DNA of 9,802 nucleotides from Xanthobacteraceae bacterium. GTDB lineage: Bacteria; Pseudomonadota; Alphaproteobacteria; Rhizobiales; Xanthobacteraceae. The stretch lies in assembly GCA_030043175.1 (NCBI GenBank), contig JASHYD010000934.1, forward strand, positions 1-9,802, in the 5' to 3' direction. A program made the position numbers and the translations under genes. Positions 1 to 7,928 of the stretch are shown here, piece by piece. Below the pieces are notes generated by a model. That model ran no database searches, was not told where the DNA came from, and saw only the letters and a list, made by a program, of their open reading frames with translations. The first letter of the stretch is position 1; the number at the start of each line of letters is the position of its first letter.

Positions 1-3
1 AAC

Positions 4-36
4 TGACTTATTAGTCATAAACTGACTGATAAGTAA
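4..36. promoter_or_regulatory. Two tandem operator-like palindromes
   Basis: Two near-identical palindromes lie 19 bp apart, start to start. TGACT-TATT-AGTCA (4-17) has perfect 5-nt arms; TGACT-GATA-AGTAA (23-36) has one arm mismatch. Across both, ACTTATTAGTCA (6-17) and TGACTGATAAGT (23-34) form an 11/12 inverted repeat. Short TGACT/AGTCA half-sites with a 4-nt spacer resemble operators of TetR-family repressors; that assignment is inference, as no regulator gene is visible. The AT-rich sequence contrasts with the GC-rich surroundings, as expected for a promoter. The regulated gene is probably left of the window. Confidence 0.35.
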
Positions 37-133
37 TTTGATTATTTTGCTGCTCGCCGCGGTGCTGCTAGCGCCCTTACGGCTTAGGGTTTAAGTCGCA
101 TCCTCAGAGTCTGTCCGGAAACATTAGGGCATG

Positions 134-340
134 TCAATCAATAACCAAGTGCGTAATAAGCATGTCGATAAATAACTCGGTCAATTCGGCTTTTTGCATC
201 AGGCCGAGCGCATCCTTGCGGCGGCGCAGGTCCTCGGTTACGTCGTCGGCTGTGCGCAGCGTCGGGCGACAACGCCGCAACGTGTGGGGCGCAACGCGAA
301 CTTTGCGCCCCACTCTCGTGCGGGCGCCAGGATCATGACG
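134..340 (-). pseudogene. Possible 3' tail of an unidentified gene (remnant)
   Basis: On the minus strand a frame ending in TGA at 134-136 gives about 68 residues with a charged helical end (ADDVTEDLRRRKDALGLMQK, then a hydrophobic ELTELFIDML stretch). The last 38 residues (134-250) use GC-rich third positions typical of this genome's genes, and the opposite strand gives the Ser/Arg-rich peptide typical of a shadow. The frame continues rightwards only as the antisense of coaBC, so no start or full domain is present. It could be a truncated gene end left by a rearrangement, or chance. I do not recognise the family. Confidence 0.2.
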
Positions 341-397
341 TAAGTTGCTGTTGCTGCTGTTGAATGCTAAAAAGTCCGTTATGCGACGCTGGCACAG

Positions 398-1638
398 ATG
401 AACATCAACAACGGACCCCATCTCGAGGGCAAGCGCATCCTCCTCATCATCGGCGGAGGAATTGCAGCTTACAAGTCGCTCGACCTGATCCGTCGCCTGA
501 GGGAGCGCGGAGCTGAGGTCCGCGTCGTGATGACGCAAGCCGCGCAGGAATTCATCAGGCCACTCTCGGCCGGCGCTATCGCGGGCGGGCGCGTTCATGT
601 GGATTTGTTCGATTGGCGCACCGAATTCGACATCGGCCATATTCGGCTCGCCCGTGACACGGATGTCGTCGTCGTCGCGCCCGCCACGGCCGATCTGATG
701 GCCAAGATGGCGGGCGGTCAGGCCGATGATATCGCCTCGACTGTGCTGCTTGCGACCGACAAACCTGTGATCATCGCGCCCGCCATGAATCCATCCATGT
801 GGAGTCATGCGGCGACCCGGCGCAATCTTGCGCAACTTATTGCCGACGGTATCGCGCTCGTCGGCCCCAATGCAGGCGAGATGGCGGAACAGGGCGAAGC
901 GGGCATCGGCCGCATGGCGGAACCGCTGGAAATCGTTGCTGCGGTCGAGGCCCGGCTGATCGCCCGGCACAAGGCCGCGGGACCATTGGGCGGGCGACGC
1001 GTGCTCGTCACCGCCGGGCCGACCCATGAGGCGATCGATCCGGTTCGTTACATTGCCAACCGGTCGTCCGGCAAGCAGGGTTTTGCCATTGCACGCGCGG
1101 CGGCCACGGCCGGCGCCGACGTGACGCTGGTGACGGGGCCGGTATCGCTTGCCGATCCGCCTGGCGTCACCCTCGTCAGAGTCGAAAGCGCGCGCGAGAT
1201 GCTTGCCCAAGTGGAACGGGCGCTGCCGGTCGATGTAGCAGTGTTTGCCGCCGCGGTGGCGGATTGGAGGATAGCCGCGCCGAGTCGTCAGAAGCTGAAA
1301 AAGGCCGCAAGCGGGACGCCGAAGCTCAACCTCATCGAAAACCCCGATATCCTGACGACCGTGGCGCGTCGCAAGGCGATGCGCCCGCCTCTTGTCATCG
1401 GCTTTGCGGCCGAGACAGAAGACATTATCGACAACGCCCGCGCCAAGCTCGACCGCAAAGGCTGCGACTGGATCGTGGCCAACGACGTTTCGCCTGCCAC
1501 CGGTATCCTGGGCGGGGATCGCAACCGCGTGCATCTTGTCACCCGCGATAGCGTCGAATCTTGGCCCGAGGACGACAAGCAGACCGTCGCCGGCAATCTC
1601 GTCGCTCGCATTGCCGTTGCGCTTGGGGCCGCCGCAAA

Positions 1639-1642
<4 letters not shown>
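398..1642 (+). CDS. coaBC: Bifunctional phosphopantothenoylcysteine decarboxylase / phosphopantothenate-cysteine ligase
   Basis: This 414-residue fusion catalyses two consecutive cytosolic steps of coenzyme A synthesis: CTP-dependent joining of 4'-phosphopantothenate to cysteine (CoaB half), then FMN-dependent decarboxylation to 4'-phosphopantetheine (CoaC half). CoaC occupies about residues 10-185: the flavoprotein start [17 protein letters not shown], the catalytic His81 in HIRLAR, the [14 protein letters not shown] motif, and the substrate clamp PAMNPSMW with Asn131. CoaB follows from about 198, with [22 protein letters not shown] (Asn221 region), KLKK at 299-302 and GFAAETED at 335-342. 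The decarboxylase-lid cysteine (E. coli Cys158) is absent; Glu164/Gln165 lie there in [13 protein letters not shown]. The ATG at 398 puts the family-conserved N-terminus at the right distance but has no clear Shine-Dalgarno. The stop overlaps dut by ATGA. The identification is secure. Confidence 0.96.
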
Positions 1643-2097
<455 letters not shown>

Positions 2098-2130
2098 CGC
2101 TTCAACAACGCTCGGACTATCGAAATTGCC

Positions 2131-2181
2131 GGGGCGGAACGGCGCCCCCCGCTAGCGGAAGCCCCGCCCTTCAGAGCGGGG
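2131..2181. terminator. Hairpin cluster between convergent dut and tctC-like gene
   Basis: Three GC-rich inverted repeats fill the gap: GGGGCG (2131-2136) with CGCCCC (2143-2148), loop GAACGG; the perfect 10-bp palindrome CCGCTAGCGG (2149-2158); and CCCCGC (2162-2167) with GCGGGG (2176-2181), 8-nt loop. They sit between two converging stop codons, where a bidirectional terminator is expected. There is no convincing U-tract on either strand, so efficient intrinsic termination is uncertain. GCGGGG could also pair with CCCCGC at 2147-2152, so alternative folds exist. Confidence 0.5.
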
Positions 2182-2187
2182 AAGACG

Positions 2188-3159
2188 TTAATCGTCCTTG
2201 ATACCCGAAAGCGTCGCCACTTCGTCCCATTTCTGTTGCTCGGCAACCAGGAAGGCGGCGAACTCCTCGACCGTGGCAGGACGGATGAAAGAGCCGAGGT
2301 TCTCCAGCATCGTGCGGGTTTCGCTCTGCGCAAGCACGGTATTGACCGCGCCATTGAGCTTGGCAACGATTGCGGGCGGCGTGCCGGCCGGCGCCATAAC
2401 TCCTGTGAAGGTGCTGACGACAAAATCCGGCACCCCCTCCTCCATGAAGGTCGGAATATCGGGGGCTTTTGGATCGCGCGTCGCACTCGCGATCGCCAGC
2501 GGACGAATTCTGCCTTCTCGCGCCAATGGAACGACGCCGGAGACTTCGGTGAAATTCATCTGCACTTGACCGGACAACAGGCCTGCGATGACCTCGGGGG
2601 CGCCCTTGTACGGCACGTGCTGCATATCAATGCCGGTTCTCAGCTTGAGCAATTCGCCGGCGACATGGGTCAGGTTTCCGAATCCAACCGAGCCGTAGTT
2701 CAACGCGCCAGGATGGGCTTTGGCGTAGGCGATGAACGCCGGCAAGGTGGCCGCCGGACCGGCTGGATTCACCACCATCACTTCATAGCCCTGCAGGAGC
2801 CTTGCGACCGGTGCCAGTCGCTTGAGCACCTCGAAATCGTGGATGCGAGAGACTGCCGGAAAGACCACGAACGTGCTCGTATTTCCGAACAGCAGAGTGT
2901 AGCCGTCAGGCTCGGCTGCTGCGACCGCCCTGTTGGCAATCATTCCCGAGGCGCCGGGGCGGTTCTCGACGATGATCGGGTACCCCAGCATTTCACCGAG
3001 ACGCTTGGTGATGATTCGACTGACCACATCGGTCGGCCCGCCAGCCGTGTAAGGCACCACCGCCTTGATTGCCCGGTTCGGGTAGGTCTGGGTCGCTCCG
3101 GTGCTTGCAGTGGCAATAACGATTGCGGCTGCAACAGGCGCAAGGCTCCACTTTGTCAT
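2188..3159 (-). CDS. Bug/TctC-family tripartite tricarboxylate transporter substrate-binding protein
   Basis: This 323-residue exported protein is a periplasmic solute receptor of the Bug (TctC) family, which binds small carboxylates or related anions and usually feeds a TctA/TctB membrane pair. Residues 1 to about 24 form a signal peptide (Lys3, hydrophobic core APVAAAIVIATAS, probable cleavage near GATQ-TYP). Family landmarks follow: YPNRAIKAVVPYTAGGPTDV, VENRPGASG, DGYTLLFGNTS, NYGSVGFGN, PYKGAPEVIAGLLSGQVQ and GVMAPAGTPPAIVAKLN. The length is normal for the family. GGTGGGGG at 3166-3173 is a Shine-Dalgarno 6 nt before the ATG. No tctA or tctB gene is in the window, so this is an orphan receptor; in rhizobia-like and Bordetella-like genomes such orphans are numerous. 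The ligand cannot be predicted. It lies 76 nt downstream of accD on the same strand. Confidence 0.93.
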   Translation of the reverse strand: MTKWSLAPVAAAIVIATASTGATQTYPNRAIKAVVPYTAGGPTDVVSRIITKRLGEMLGYPIIVENRPGASGMIANRAVAAAEPDGYTLLFGNTSTFVVFPAVSRIHDFEVLKRLAPVARLLQGYEVMVVNPAGPAATLPAFIAYAKAHPGALNYGSVGFGNLTHVAGELLKLRTGIDMQHVPYKGAPEVIAGLLSGQVQMNFTEVSGVVPLAREGRIRPLAIASATRDPKAPDIPTFMEEGVPDFVVSTFTGVMAPAGTPPAIVAKLNGAVNTVLAQSETRTMLENLGSFIRPATVEEFAAFLVAEQQKWDEVATLSGIKDD

Positions 3160-3191
3160 GACCGGCCCCCACCTTCGATGAAGTGCACCTG

Positions 3192-3222
3192 CCTAACCCT
3201 CCGGCCTGCGGGCGAGGGGAGG
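3192..3222. repeat. REP-like imperfect palindrome in the accD-tctC gap
   Basis: The 76-nt gap between accD and the binding-protein gene carries CCTAACCCTCC (3192-3202), which faces GAGGGGAGG (3214-3222). CCTCC pairs with GGAGG, and an inner GCC (3204-3206) pairs with GGC (3211-3213). The CTAACCCTCC...GGGGAGG form resembles dispersed intergenic palindromes common in Bradyrhizobium-type genomes (from general knowledge; copy number here cannot be checked). A related palindrome occurs at 6270-6288. It might end accD transcripts or be a selfish repeat. Confidence 0.35.
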
Positions 3223-3235
3223 AAGCGGCAGTTAG

Positions 3236-4159
3236 TCATGGTGTCGACACCTTATCGCCTGGCTCGAGCGTCGCCGCCGCCTCGACCGATTCGACAGCAA
3301 CTGCCGATGCCGCGGGCGCTTTCGTCAGGATGCGACACAGCCGAGCTATGGTAGCACGCAATTGATGGCGATGCACGACCATGTCCACCATTCCGTGGTC
3401 CCTGAGATACTCCGCCTTCTGAAATCCTTCGGGTAGCTTTTCCCGGATCGTCTGCTCGATCACCCGCGGCCCGGCGAAACCGATGAGGGCGCCTGGTTCA
3501 GCGATATGGATGTCACCCAGCATGGCGTAGGAAGCAGTGACCCCGCCGGTGGTCGGATTGGTGAGCACCACGATATGCGGTTTGCGCGCCGCTCGCAGGT
3601 TCTGTACCGCAATGGTGGTGCGCGGCATCTGCATCAGCGACAGAATACCCTCCTGCATCCGCGCTCCACCGGACGCCGCAAACAAGATGAACGGGGTGCC
3701 TCGTTGGGCGGCGGTTTGAAGACCCTTGATGATGGCCTCGCCGGCGGCCATGCCGAGAGAGCCGCCCATGAAGTCGAAATCCTGCACCGCAATAACCACC
3801 GGAAGGCCCTCGAGCTTGCCGAGCCCGAGCTTGACCGCGTCCTTGAGCCCCGTCTTGGTGCGCGCATCCCGCAGTCGGTCGGCGTAGCGACGCTCATCGC
3901 GGAACTTCAGCGGATCGGACGGGACGTCGGGTATGGCGATGTCGATCCAGGTCTCTCCGTCGAATACGGATTTGAGCCGCGCCGTCGCCCCCATGCGCAT
4001 ATGATAATTGGAGACCGGGATGACGAATTGGTTTGCCTCGACATCCTTGTAGAACACGAGCTGCCCGGTATCGGGGCATTTGATCCACAGATTTTCCGGC
4101 ACGTCGCGGCGCAGAAAGCCGCGGATCTTCGGTCGGACGACGTTGGATATCCAGTTCAC
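3236..4159 (-). CDS. accD: Acetyl-CoA carboxylase carboxyltransferase subunit beta
   Basis: AccD pairs with AccA to form the carboxyltransferase that moves the carboxyl group from biotinylated AccB to acetyl-CoA, giving malonyl-CoA for fatty-acid synthesis. The start is GTG at 4159, giving [12 protein letters not shown], the usual rhizobial N-terminus, and 307 residues (E. coli 304); the frame runs further upstream only inside trpA. The crotonase-like core is clear: [47 protein letters not shown] and [11 protein letters not shown]. The N-terminal zinc ribbon is degenerate. By alignment with E. coli Cys27/30/46/49, only Cys28 remains; the others are Thr31, Ile47 and Ser50, although the following HMRM is kept. 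The gene begins 4 nt after the trpA stop, which suggests coupling. folC does not follow it here. The C-terminal tail is Ala-rich and poorly conserved. Confidence 0.96.
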   Translation of the reverse strand: MNWISNVVRPKIRGFLRRDVPENLWIKCPDTGQLVFYKDVEANQFVIPVSNYHMRMGATARLKSVFDGETWIDIAIPDVPSDPLKFRDERRYADRLRDARTKTGLKDAVKLGLGKLEGLPVVIAVQDFDFMGGSLGMAAGEAIIKGLQTAAQRGTPFILFAASGGARMQEGILSLMQMPRTTIAVQNLRAARKPHIVVLTNPTTGGVTASYAMLGDIHIAEPGALIGFAGPRVIEQTIREKLPEGFQKAEYLRDHGMVDMVVHRHQLRATIARLCRILTKAPAASAVAVESVEAAATLEPGDKVSTP

Positions 4160-4163
4160 GATG

Positions 4164-4996
4164 CTACTCTGCCGCTTGCTGCCGCGCGCCGCGCACGCCC
4201 GCCGCGAGTTCGGCGACCAGGGCGGTGACTGCCGCGACTGTAGCGGGCGTTGCGTTGCCGGGGGCATCCAGGCTCAGACGCACCTTCTCGACCAGGGCCG
4301 AACCGACCACCACCGCCTCCGCGCCCCGCGCGATTGCGGCCGCGCTCGCGGCGTCCCGGACCCCGAAGCCGACGGCCACCGGAAGGGCGGTGTGGCGCCT
4401 GATCCGCCGGACGGCTTCGACAACCAGGCCCGCGTCCGGCGCCGCAGCGCCCGTGATGCCCGTGATCGACACGTAATAGACGAATCCGGAGGTGTTTGCG
4501 AGCACGGCCGGAAGCCGCCGGTCGTCGGTCGTCGGTGTTGCGAGGCGGATGAAACTCAATCCTGCCTGTAGCGCCGGAAGGCAAAGCTCGGCGTCTTCCT
4601 CGGGCGGCAAGTCGACGACGATCAGGCCATCGATACCGGCAGCCTTGGCGTCGGCAAGAAAACGCGCCACGCCATAGATATAGATCGGATTGTAATAGCC
4701 CATCACCACGACCGGTGTCGCGTCGTCTGCCGAACGAAACTCGCGCACCAGCTCCATCGTCTTCACCAGGTTCTGCCCGGCGCGCAGCGCACGCCGGCCC
4801 GCCGCCTGGATAGCGGGCCCGTCAGCCATCGGGTCGGTGAACGGCATGCCGAGCTCGATGATGTCGGCGCCGGCCTCGGGCAGCGCTCTCAAGATTGCGG
4901 CCGATGTCGTATGGTCCGGGTCGCCGGCCATCACGAAAGTGACGAGACCGGCACGGCCTTCGCGTTTGAGCGCGGCGAAGCGAGCGTCGATGCGGG

Positions 4997-5000
<4 letters not shown>
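4164..5000 (-). CDS. trpA: Tryptophan synthase alpha subunit
   Basis: TrpA cleaves indole-3-glycerol phosphate to indole and glyceraldehyde 3-phosphate; indole passes through the internal tunnel to TrpB in the alpha2beta2 complex. The 278-residue TIM barrel has [14 protein letters not shown], placing catalytic Glu49 and Asp60 at the same numbers as in the Salmonella/E. coli enzyme. Other landmarks are [10 protein letters not shown], the loop [17 protein letters not shown] (loop 6 Thr) and the phosphate-binding GFGVRD and GSALV. The ATG at 5000 overlaps the trpB stop (ATGA). The C-terminus is Ala/Arg-rich. It sits mid-operon, trpF-trpB-trpA-accD, with no internal terminator seen. Confidence 0.97.
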
Positions 5001-6217
<1,217 letters not shown>

Positions 6218-6266
6218 GCCTCAAGTGCTCATCGGTGACATGCCGCTTGTCGGTTCCGCCCGCGAC

Positions 6267-6929
6267 CTACCCTCCCGGCGGCGGAGGGGTGGGAGCCCGC
6301 GCCACACGGATAAACTCACGAATGAGGTCGGGGTCCTTTTCGCCCGGCGCACGCTCGACGCCGGACGAGACGTCGACCCCGTCCGCTCCGGTCATTTCGA
6401 TCGCCTCGGCCACATTGTCGCGGTTGAGCCCGCCTGAAAGCATGAACGGGACGCGCGGGTCAAGGTTCTTGAGGAGACGCCAATCGAAAGGCTTGCCGAG
6501 GCCGCCGGGGCGGGTGGCGTCGCGCGGCGCGCGGGCGTCGAAAATGAGCCGGTCCGCGACCTCACCGTAGCGGCGCACGCATGTGAGATCATGGCGGGTT
6601 TCGACCGCAATCGCCTTCATGACCGGTAGCTGAAAACGCCCCTTCACGGCGAACACCCGCTCGGGCGTTTCGTTGCCGTGAAGTTGCAGTAAATTCGGCG
6701 CAAGCGCCGCAATGCTCGCCGCGATCCATTCGTCGTCCGCGTCCACTGACAGCGCGACCTTAAGAGCCCGCCCCGTGATGCGCGCCCCCAATTCATGGGC
6801 GGCCGCGAAATCGACGTGACGCGGGGAGGGCGGGAAGAATACGAAGCCGACCATATCGGCGCCTGCGTGCAGAGAGATATCGAGCGCCTCGGGGGTGCGC
6901 AGGCCGCAAATTTTGACGGTGAGGCCCAT
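6267..6929 (-). CDS. trpF: Phosphoribosylanthranilate isomerase
   Basis: TrpF performs the Amadori rearrangement of N-(5'-phosphoribosyl)-anthranilate to CdRP, the third step of tryptophan synthesis. The 220-residue TIM barrel starts MGLTVKICGL, with catalytic base Cys8, then GFVFFPPSPR, LLQLHGNE, the general acid Asp in LIFDARAP, LSGGLNRDN and GVDVSSGVE. The start at 6929 is chosen because family members begin just before VKICG and AAAAGG lies about 11 nt upstream; the frame stays open upstream (in-frame ATG at 6998, open to 7157), but that part is low-complexity. The last eight residues (PTPPPPGG) are encoded inside a REP-like palindrome. A lapA-trpF hairpin precedes it. Confidence 0.95.
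   Translation of the reverse strand: MGLTVKICGLRTPEALDISLHAGADMVGFVFFPPSPRHVDFAAAHELGARITGRALKVALSVDADDEWIAASIAALAPNLLQLHGNETPERVFAVKGRFQLPVMKAIAVETRHDLTCVRRYGEVADRLIFDARAPRDATRPGGLGKPFDWRLLKNLDPRVPFMLSGGLNRDNVAEAIEMTGADGVDVSSGVERAPGEKDPDLIREFIRVARAPTPPPPGG
6270..6288. repeat. REP-like palindrome covering the trpF 3' end
   Basis: CCCTCC (6270-6275) and GGAGGG (6283-6288) form a perfect 6-bp stem with loop CGGCGGC. The flanks (CCTA before, GTGGG after) can extend pairing if a one-base bulge is allowed. The stem begins immediately inside the trpF stop (6267-6269), so it encodes most of the terminal Pro/Gly residues. It resembles the 3192-3222 palindrome (CTA[A]CCCTCC...GGAGG or GAGGGG) and dispersed repeats common in this lineage. 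On the trpF transcript it could stabilise the 3' end upstream of trpB. Confidence 0.4.
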
Positions 6930-7001
6930 GAGATGAAACCTTTTGATGCCCTCCCCGCCTGCCGGGCGGCCAGGATGGGCACGCGAAGCTTGGGTCATCG
7001 A

Positions 7002-7021
7002 GCCGGCCCGACGGGTCCGGC
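7002..7021 (-). other. Stable hairpin in the trpF leader
   Basis: GCCGG (7002-7006) pairs with CCGGC (7017-7021), and CCC (7007-7009) with GGG (7013-7015), with a 3-nt loop and one bulged base. It lies 73 nt upstream of the trpF start. No U-run follows, so it does not look like an intrinsic terminator. A second small stem (CCGCC 6955-6959 / GGCGG 6965-6969) lies nearer the start. A role in trpF expression is possible but unproven. Confidence 0.35.
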
Positions 7022-7044
7022 CGTGGCGCCGCCTCAAGCTAAAG

Positions 7045-7080
7045 GCCGCACACCGTTGGCTTTGCCCAACCTGATGCGGC
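7045..7080 (-). terminator. Long imperfect hairpin at the lapA-trpF junction
   Basis: Six nucleotides after the lapA stop, the transcript can fold as GCCGCA / TGCGGC (outer), CA / TG (middle) and GTTGG / CCAAC (inner), with a 6-nt loop: 13 pairs with one bulge and one small internal loop. On the transcript it is followed by CTTTAG, a weak U-rich run. The position fits partial termination or 3'-end protection that would separate the ihfB-lapA transcript from trpFBA-accD. I see no leader peptide with Trp codons, so classical trp attenuation is not supported. Confidence 0.45.
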
Positions 7081-7086
7081 GCATTG

Positions 7087-7455
7087 CTATGCGGCAGGCA
7101 ACCTCCTGTTGGCGGGCTCGGTCGGACCGGTCGGCGATTGGCCTGCGGGCCTCGCAATCTGCCCTTTCAAATGCGCCAATTCAGTTCGAATCGTGGCCAC
7201 TTCGGCTGCCAATCTGGAACCAGTCCTGCGGTGTTTGCCCTGCTTGAGCCAGGCCGCGAAACCGCCGAGCACCACGCCGGCGATGAGAACCGTAAATCCC
7301 GCGACATAGAGTGGAACCACCACGGCTAGGTCCGGATCGGACGAGTCGAAGGGGTTGAAGGACACCGTGACGGGCTGCCGGTTCGCGATCGCCAGCCCGA
7401 CCAGCACGGCCGCAGCTGGGATCATGACGAGGGCCCTCACGAATCTGCGGATCAT
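7087..7455 (-). CDS. LapA-domain (DUF1049) inner-membrane protein
   Basis: This 122-residue protein has two hydrophobic segments: about 7-25 (RALVMIPAAAVLVGLAIAN) and 47-70 (VPLYVAGFTVLIAGVVLGGFAAWL). The intervening NRQPVTVSFNPF is typical of the lipopolysaccharide assembly protein A domain. A basic stretch (KQGKHRRTGSR) and a short amphipathic helix (LAAEVATIRTELAHLKGQ) follow, then a Pro-rich tail. In enterobacteria LapA works with LapB in envelope/LPS quality control; alphaproteobacterial homologues share the membrane domain, and the function here is inferred only. The neighbourhood ihfB - lapA - trpF is typical of the lineage. The start at 7455 gives the whole first helix; there is no strong Shine-Dalgarno. 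The ihfB stop lies 88 nt upstream (7456-7543), and I see no feature in that gap. Confidence 0.85.
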   Translation of the reverse strand: MIRRFVRALVMIPAAAVLVGLAIANRQPVTVSFNPFDSSDPDLAVVVPLYVAGFTVLIAGVVLGGFAAWLKQGKHRRTGSRLAAEVATIRTELAHLKGQIARPAGQSPTGPTEPANRRLPAA

Positions 7456-7543
7456 CGATGTCGCGCCCTGAGCGGTCGATGCGAGTCAGCCGCCGAACAG
7501 ACGCAAGCTCTCTCTGAGATACCCGTCACCCGGCTAGCTGCGC

Positions 7544-7846
7544 TCACTTTGCTGCAACTTCGGCCGCCGGCCGGTTTAGGCGTTCGCGCATCTCCTTACC
7601 GGTCTTGAAAAACGGCACGGATTTCTGCTCGACCGCGACATGTTCCCCGGTCCTCGGGTTCCGGCCCGCGCGGGCGCGGCGGTTCTTAACCGAAAAAGCC
7701 CCAAAGCCGCGCAATTCGACGCGGTCTCCCCGGGCGAGCGCTGCCACGATCTCACCCAGGATAGCGTTGACGATGTTCTCTACGTCGCGCTGGTAGAGGT
7801 GAGGATTCTGTCCTGCAATACGTTGCACGAGCTCTGACTTGATCAT
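7544..7846 (-). CDS. ihfB: Integration host factor subunit beta
   Basis: IhfB pairs with IhfA to bind and sharply bend DNA at specific sites, acting in transcription, replication and recombination. The product is 100 residues (typical 94-105) starting [17 protein letters not shown]. It has the dimerisation helices, [11 protein letters not shown], and the DNA-intercalating beta-arm GRNPRTGE with its conserved Pro, ending KEMRERLN plus an Ala-rich tail. The frame opens 25 codons upstream, but that part is not family-like; ATG 7846 is the conserved start, though it lacks a visible Shine-Dalgarno. It is 82 nt downstream of sppA, with a hairpin between. The rpsA-ihfB association is widespread in Proteobacteria; here sppA lies between them. 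Confidence 0.96.
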   Translation of the reverse strand: MIKSELVQRIAGQNPHLYQRDVENIVNAILGEIVAALARGDRVELRGFGAFSVKNRRARAGRNPRTGEHVAVEQKSVPFFKTGKEMRERLNRPAAEVAAK

Positions 7847-7875
7847 GCTGAGACGCCGTTCTTGAATAGGATATG

Positions 7876-7894
7876 CCGTGCGGGCCGCGCACGG
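7876..7894 (-). other. Hairpin in the sppA-ihfB gap
   Basis: CCGTGCG (7876-7882) and CGCACGG (7888-7894) make a perfect 7-bp stem with a 5-nt loop, 29 nt upstream of the ihfB start. The minus-strand sequence after it is CATATCCTATTC, not a U-tract, so this is not a standard terminator. It could be a leader structure for ihfB or a processing/stability element between sppA and ihfB. Confidence 0.4.
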
Positions 7895-7928
7895 TTCCTC
7901 AAAACCCACAACCGGCCTCAATTCAAGG

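Noticed and set aside
38..94. TTG-initiated 18-residue hydrophobic peptide frame near the left edge
   Set aside because: It is too short, with a rare start and no clear Shine-Dalgarno; an upstream in-frame stop at 23-25 leaves nothing else. It could be a real small membrane peptide, but there is no support.
110..131. CTGTCCGGAAACATTAGGGC as a possible insertion-sequence terminal repeat
   Set aside because: No inverted partner copy or flanking target duplication was found in the window and no transposase is present.
341..1534. Long minus-strand open frame antisense to coaBC
   Set aside because: It is rich in Arg/His/Asp, has no recognisable domain and lies opposite a fully conserved coaBC; a GC-rich antisense shadow explains it.
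2236..3354. 372-residue plus-strand frame across the TctC-like gene
   Set aside because: The minus strand encodes a complete family-matching protein with signal peptide; the plus frame has no family features.
6930..7157. N-terminal extension of TrpF from the open upstream frame (ATG at 6998 or beyond)
   Set aside because: The extension is low-complexity, overlaps the lapA 3' end and hairpins, and the family starts just before VKICG, where a Shine-Dalgarno-like AAAAGG precedes the ATG at 6929.
7847..7921. 25-residue N-terminal extension of IhfB
   Set aside because: Family members begin at MIKSELVQ or equivalent; the upstream residues lie over a hairpin and show no conservation-like pattern.
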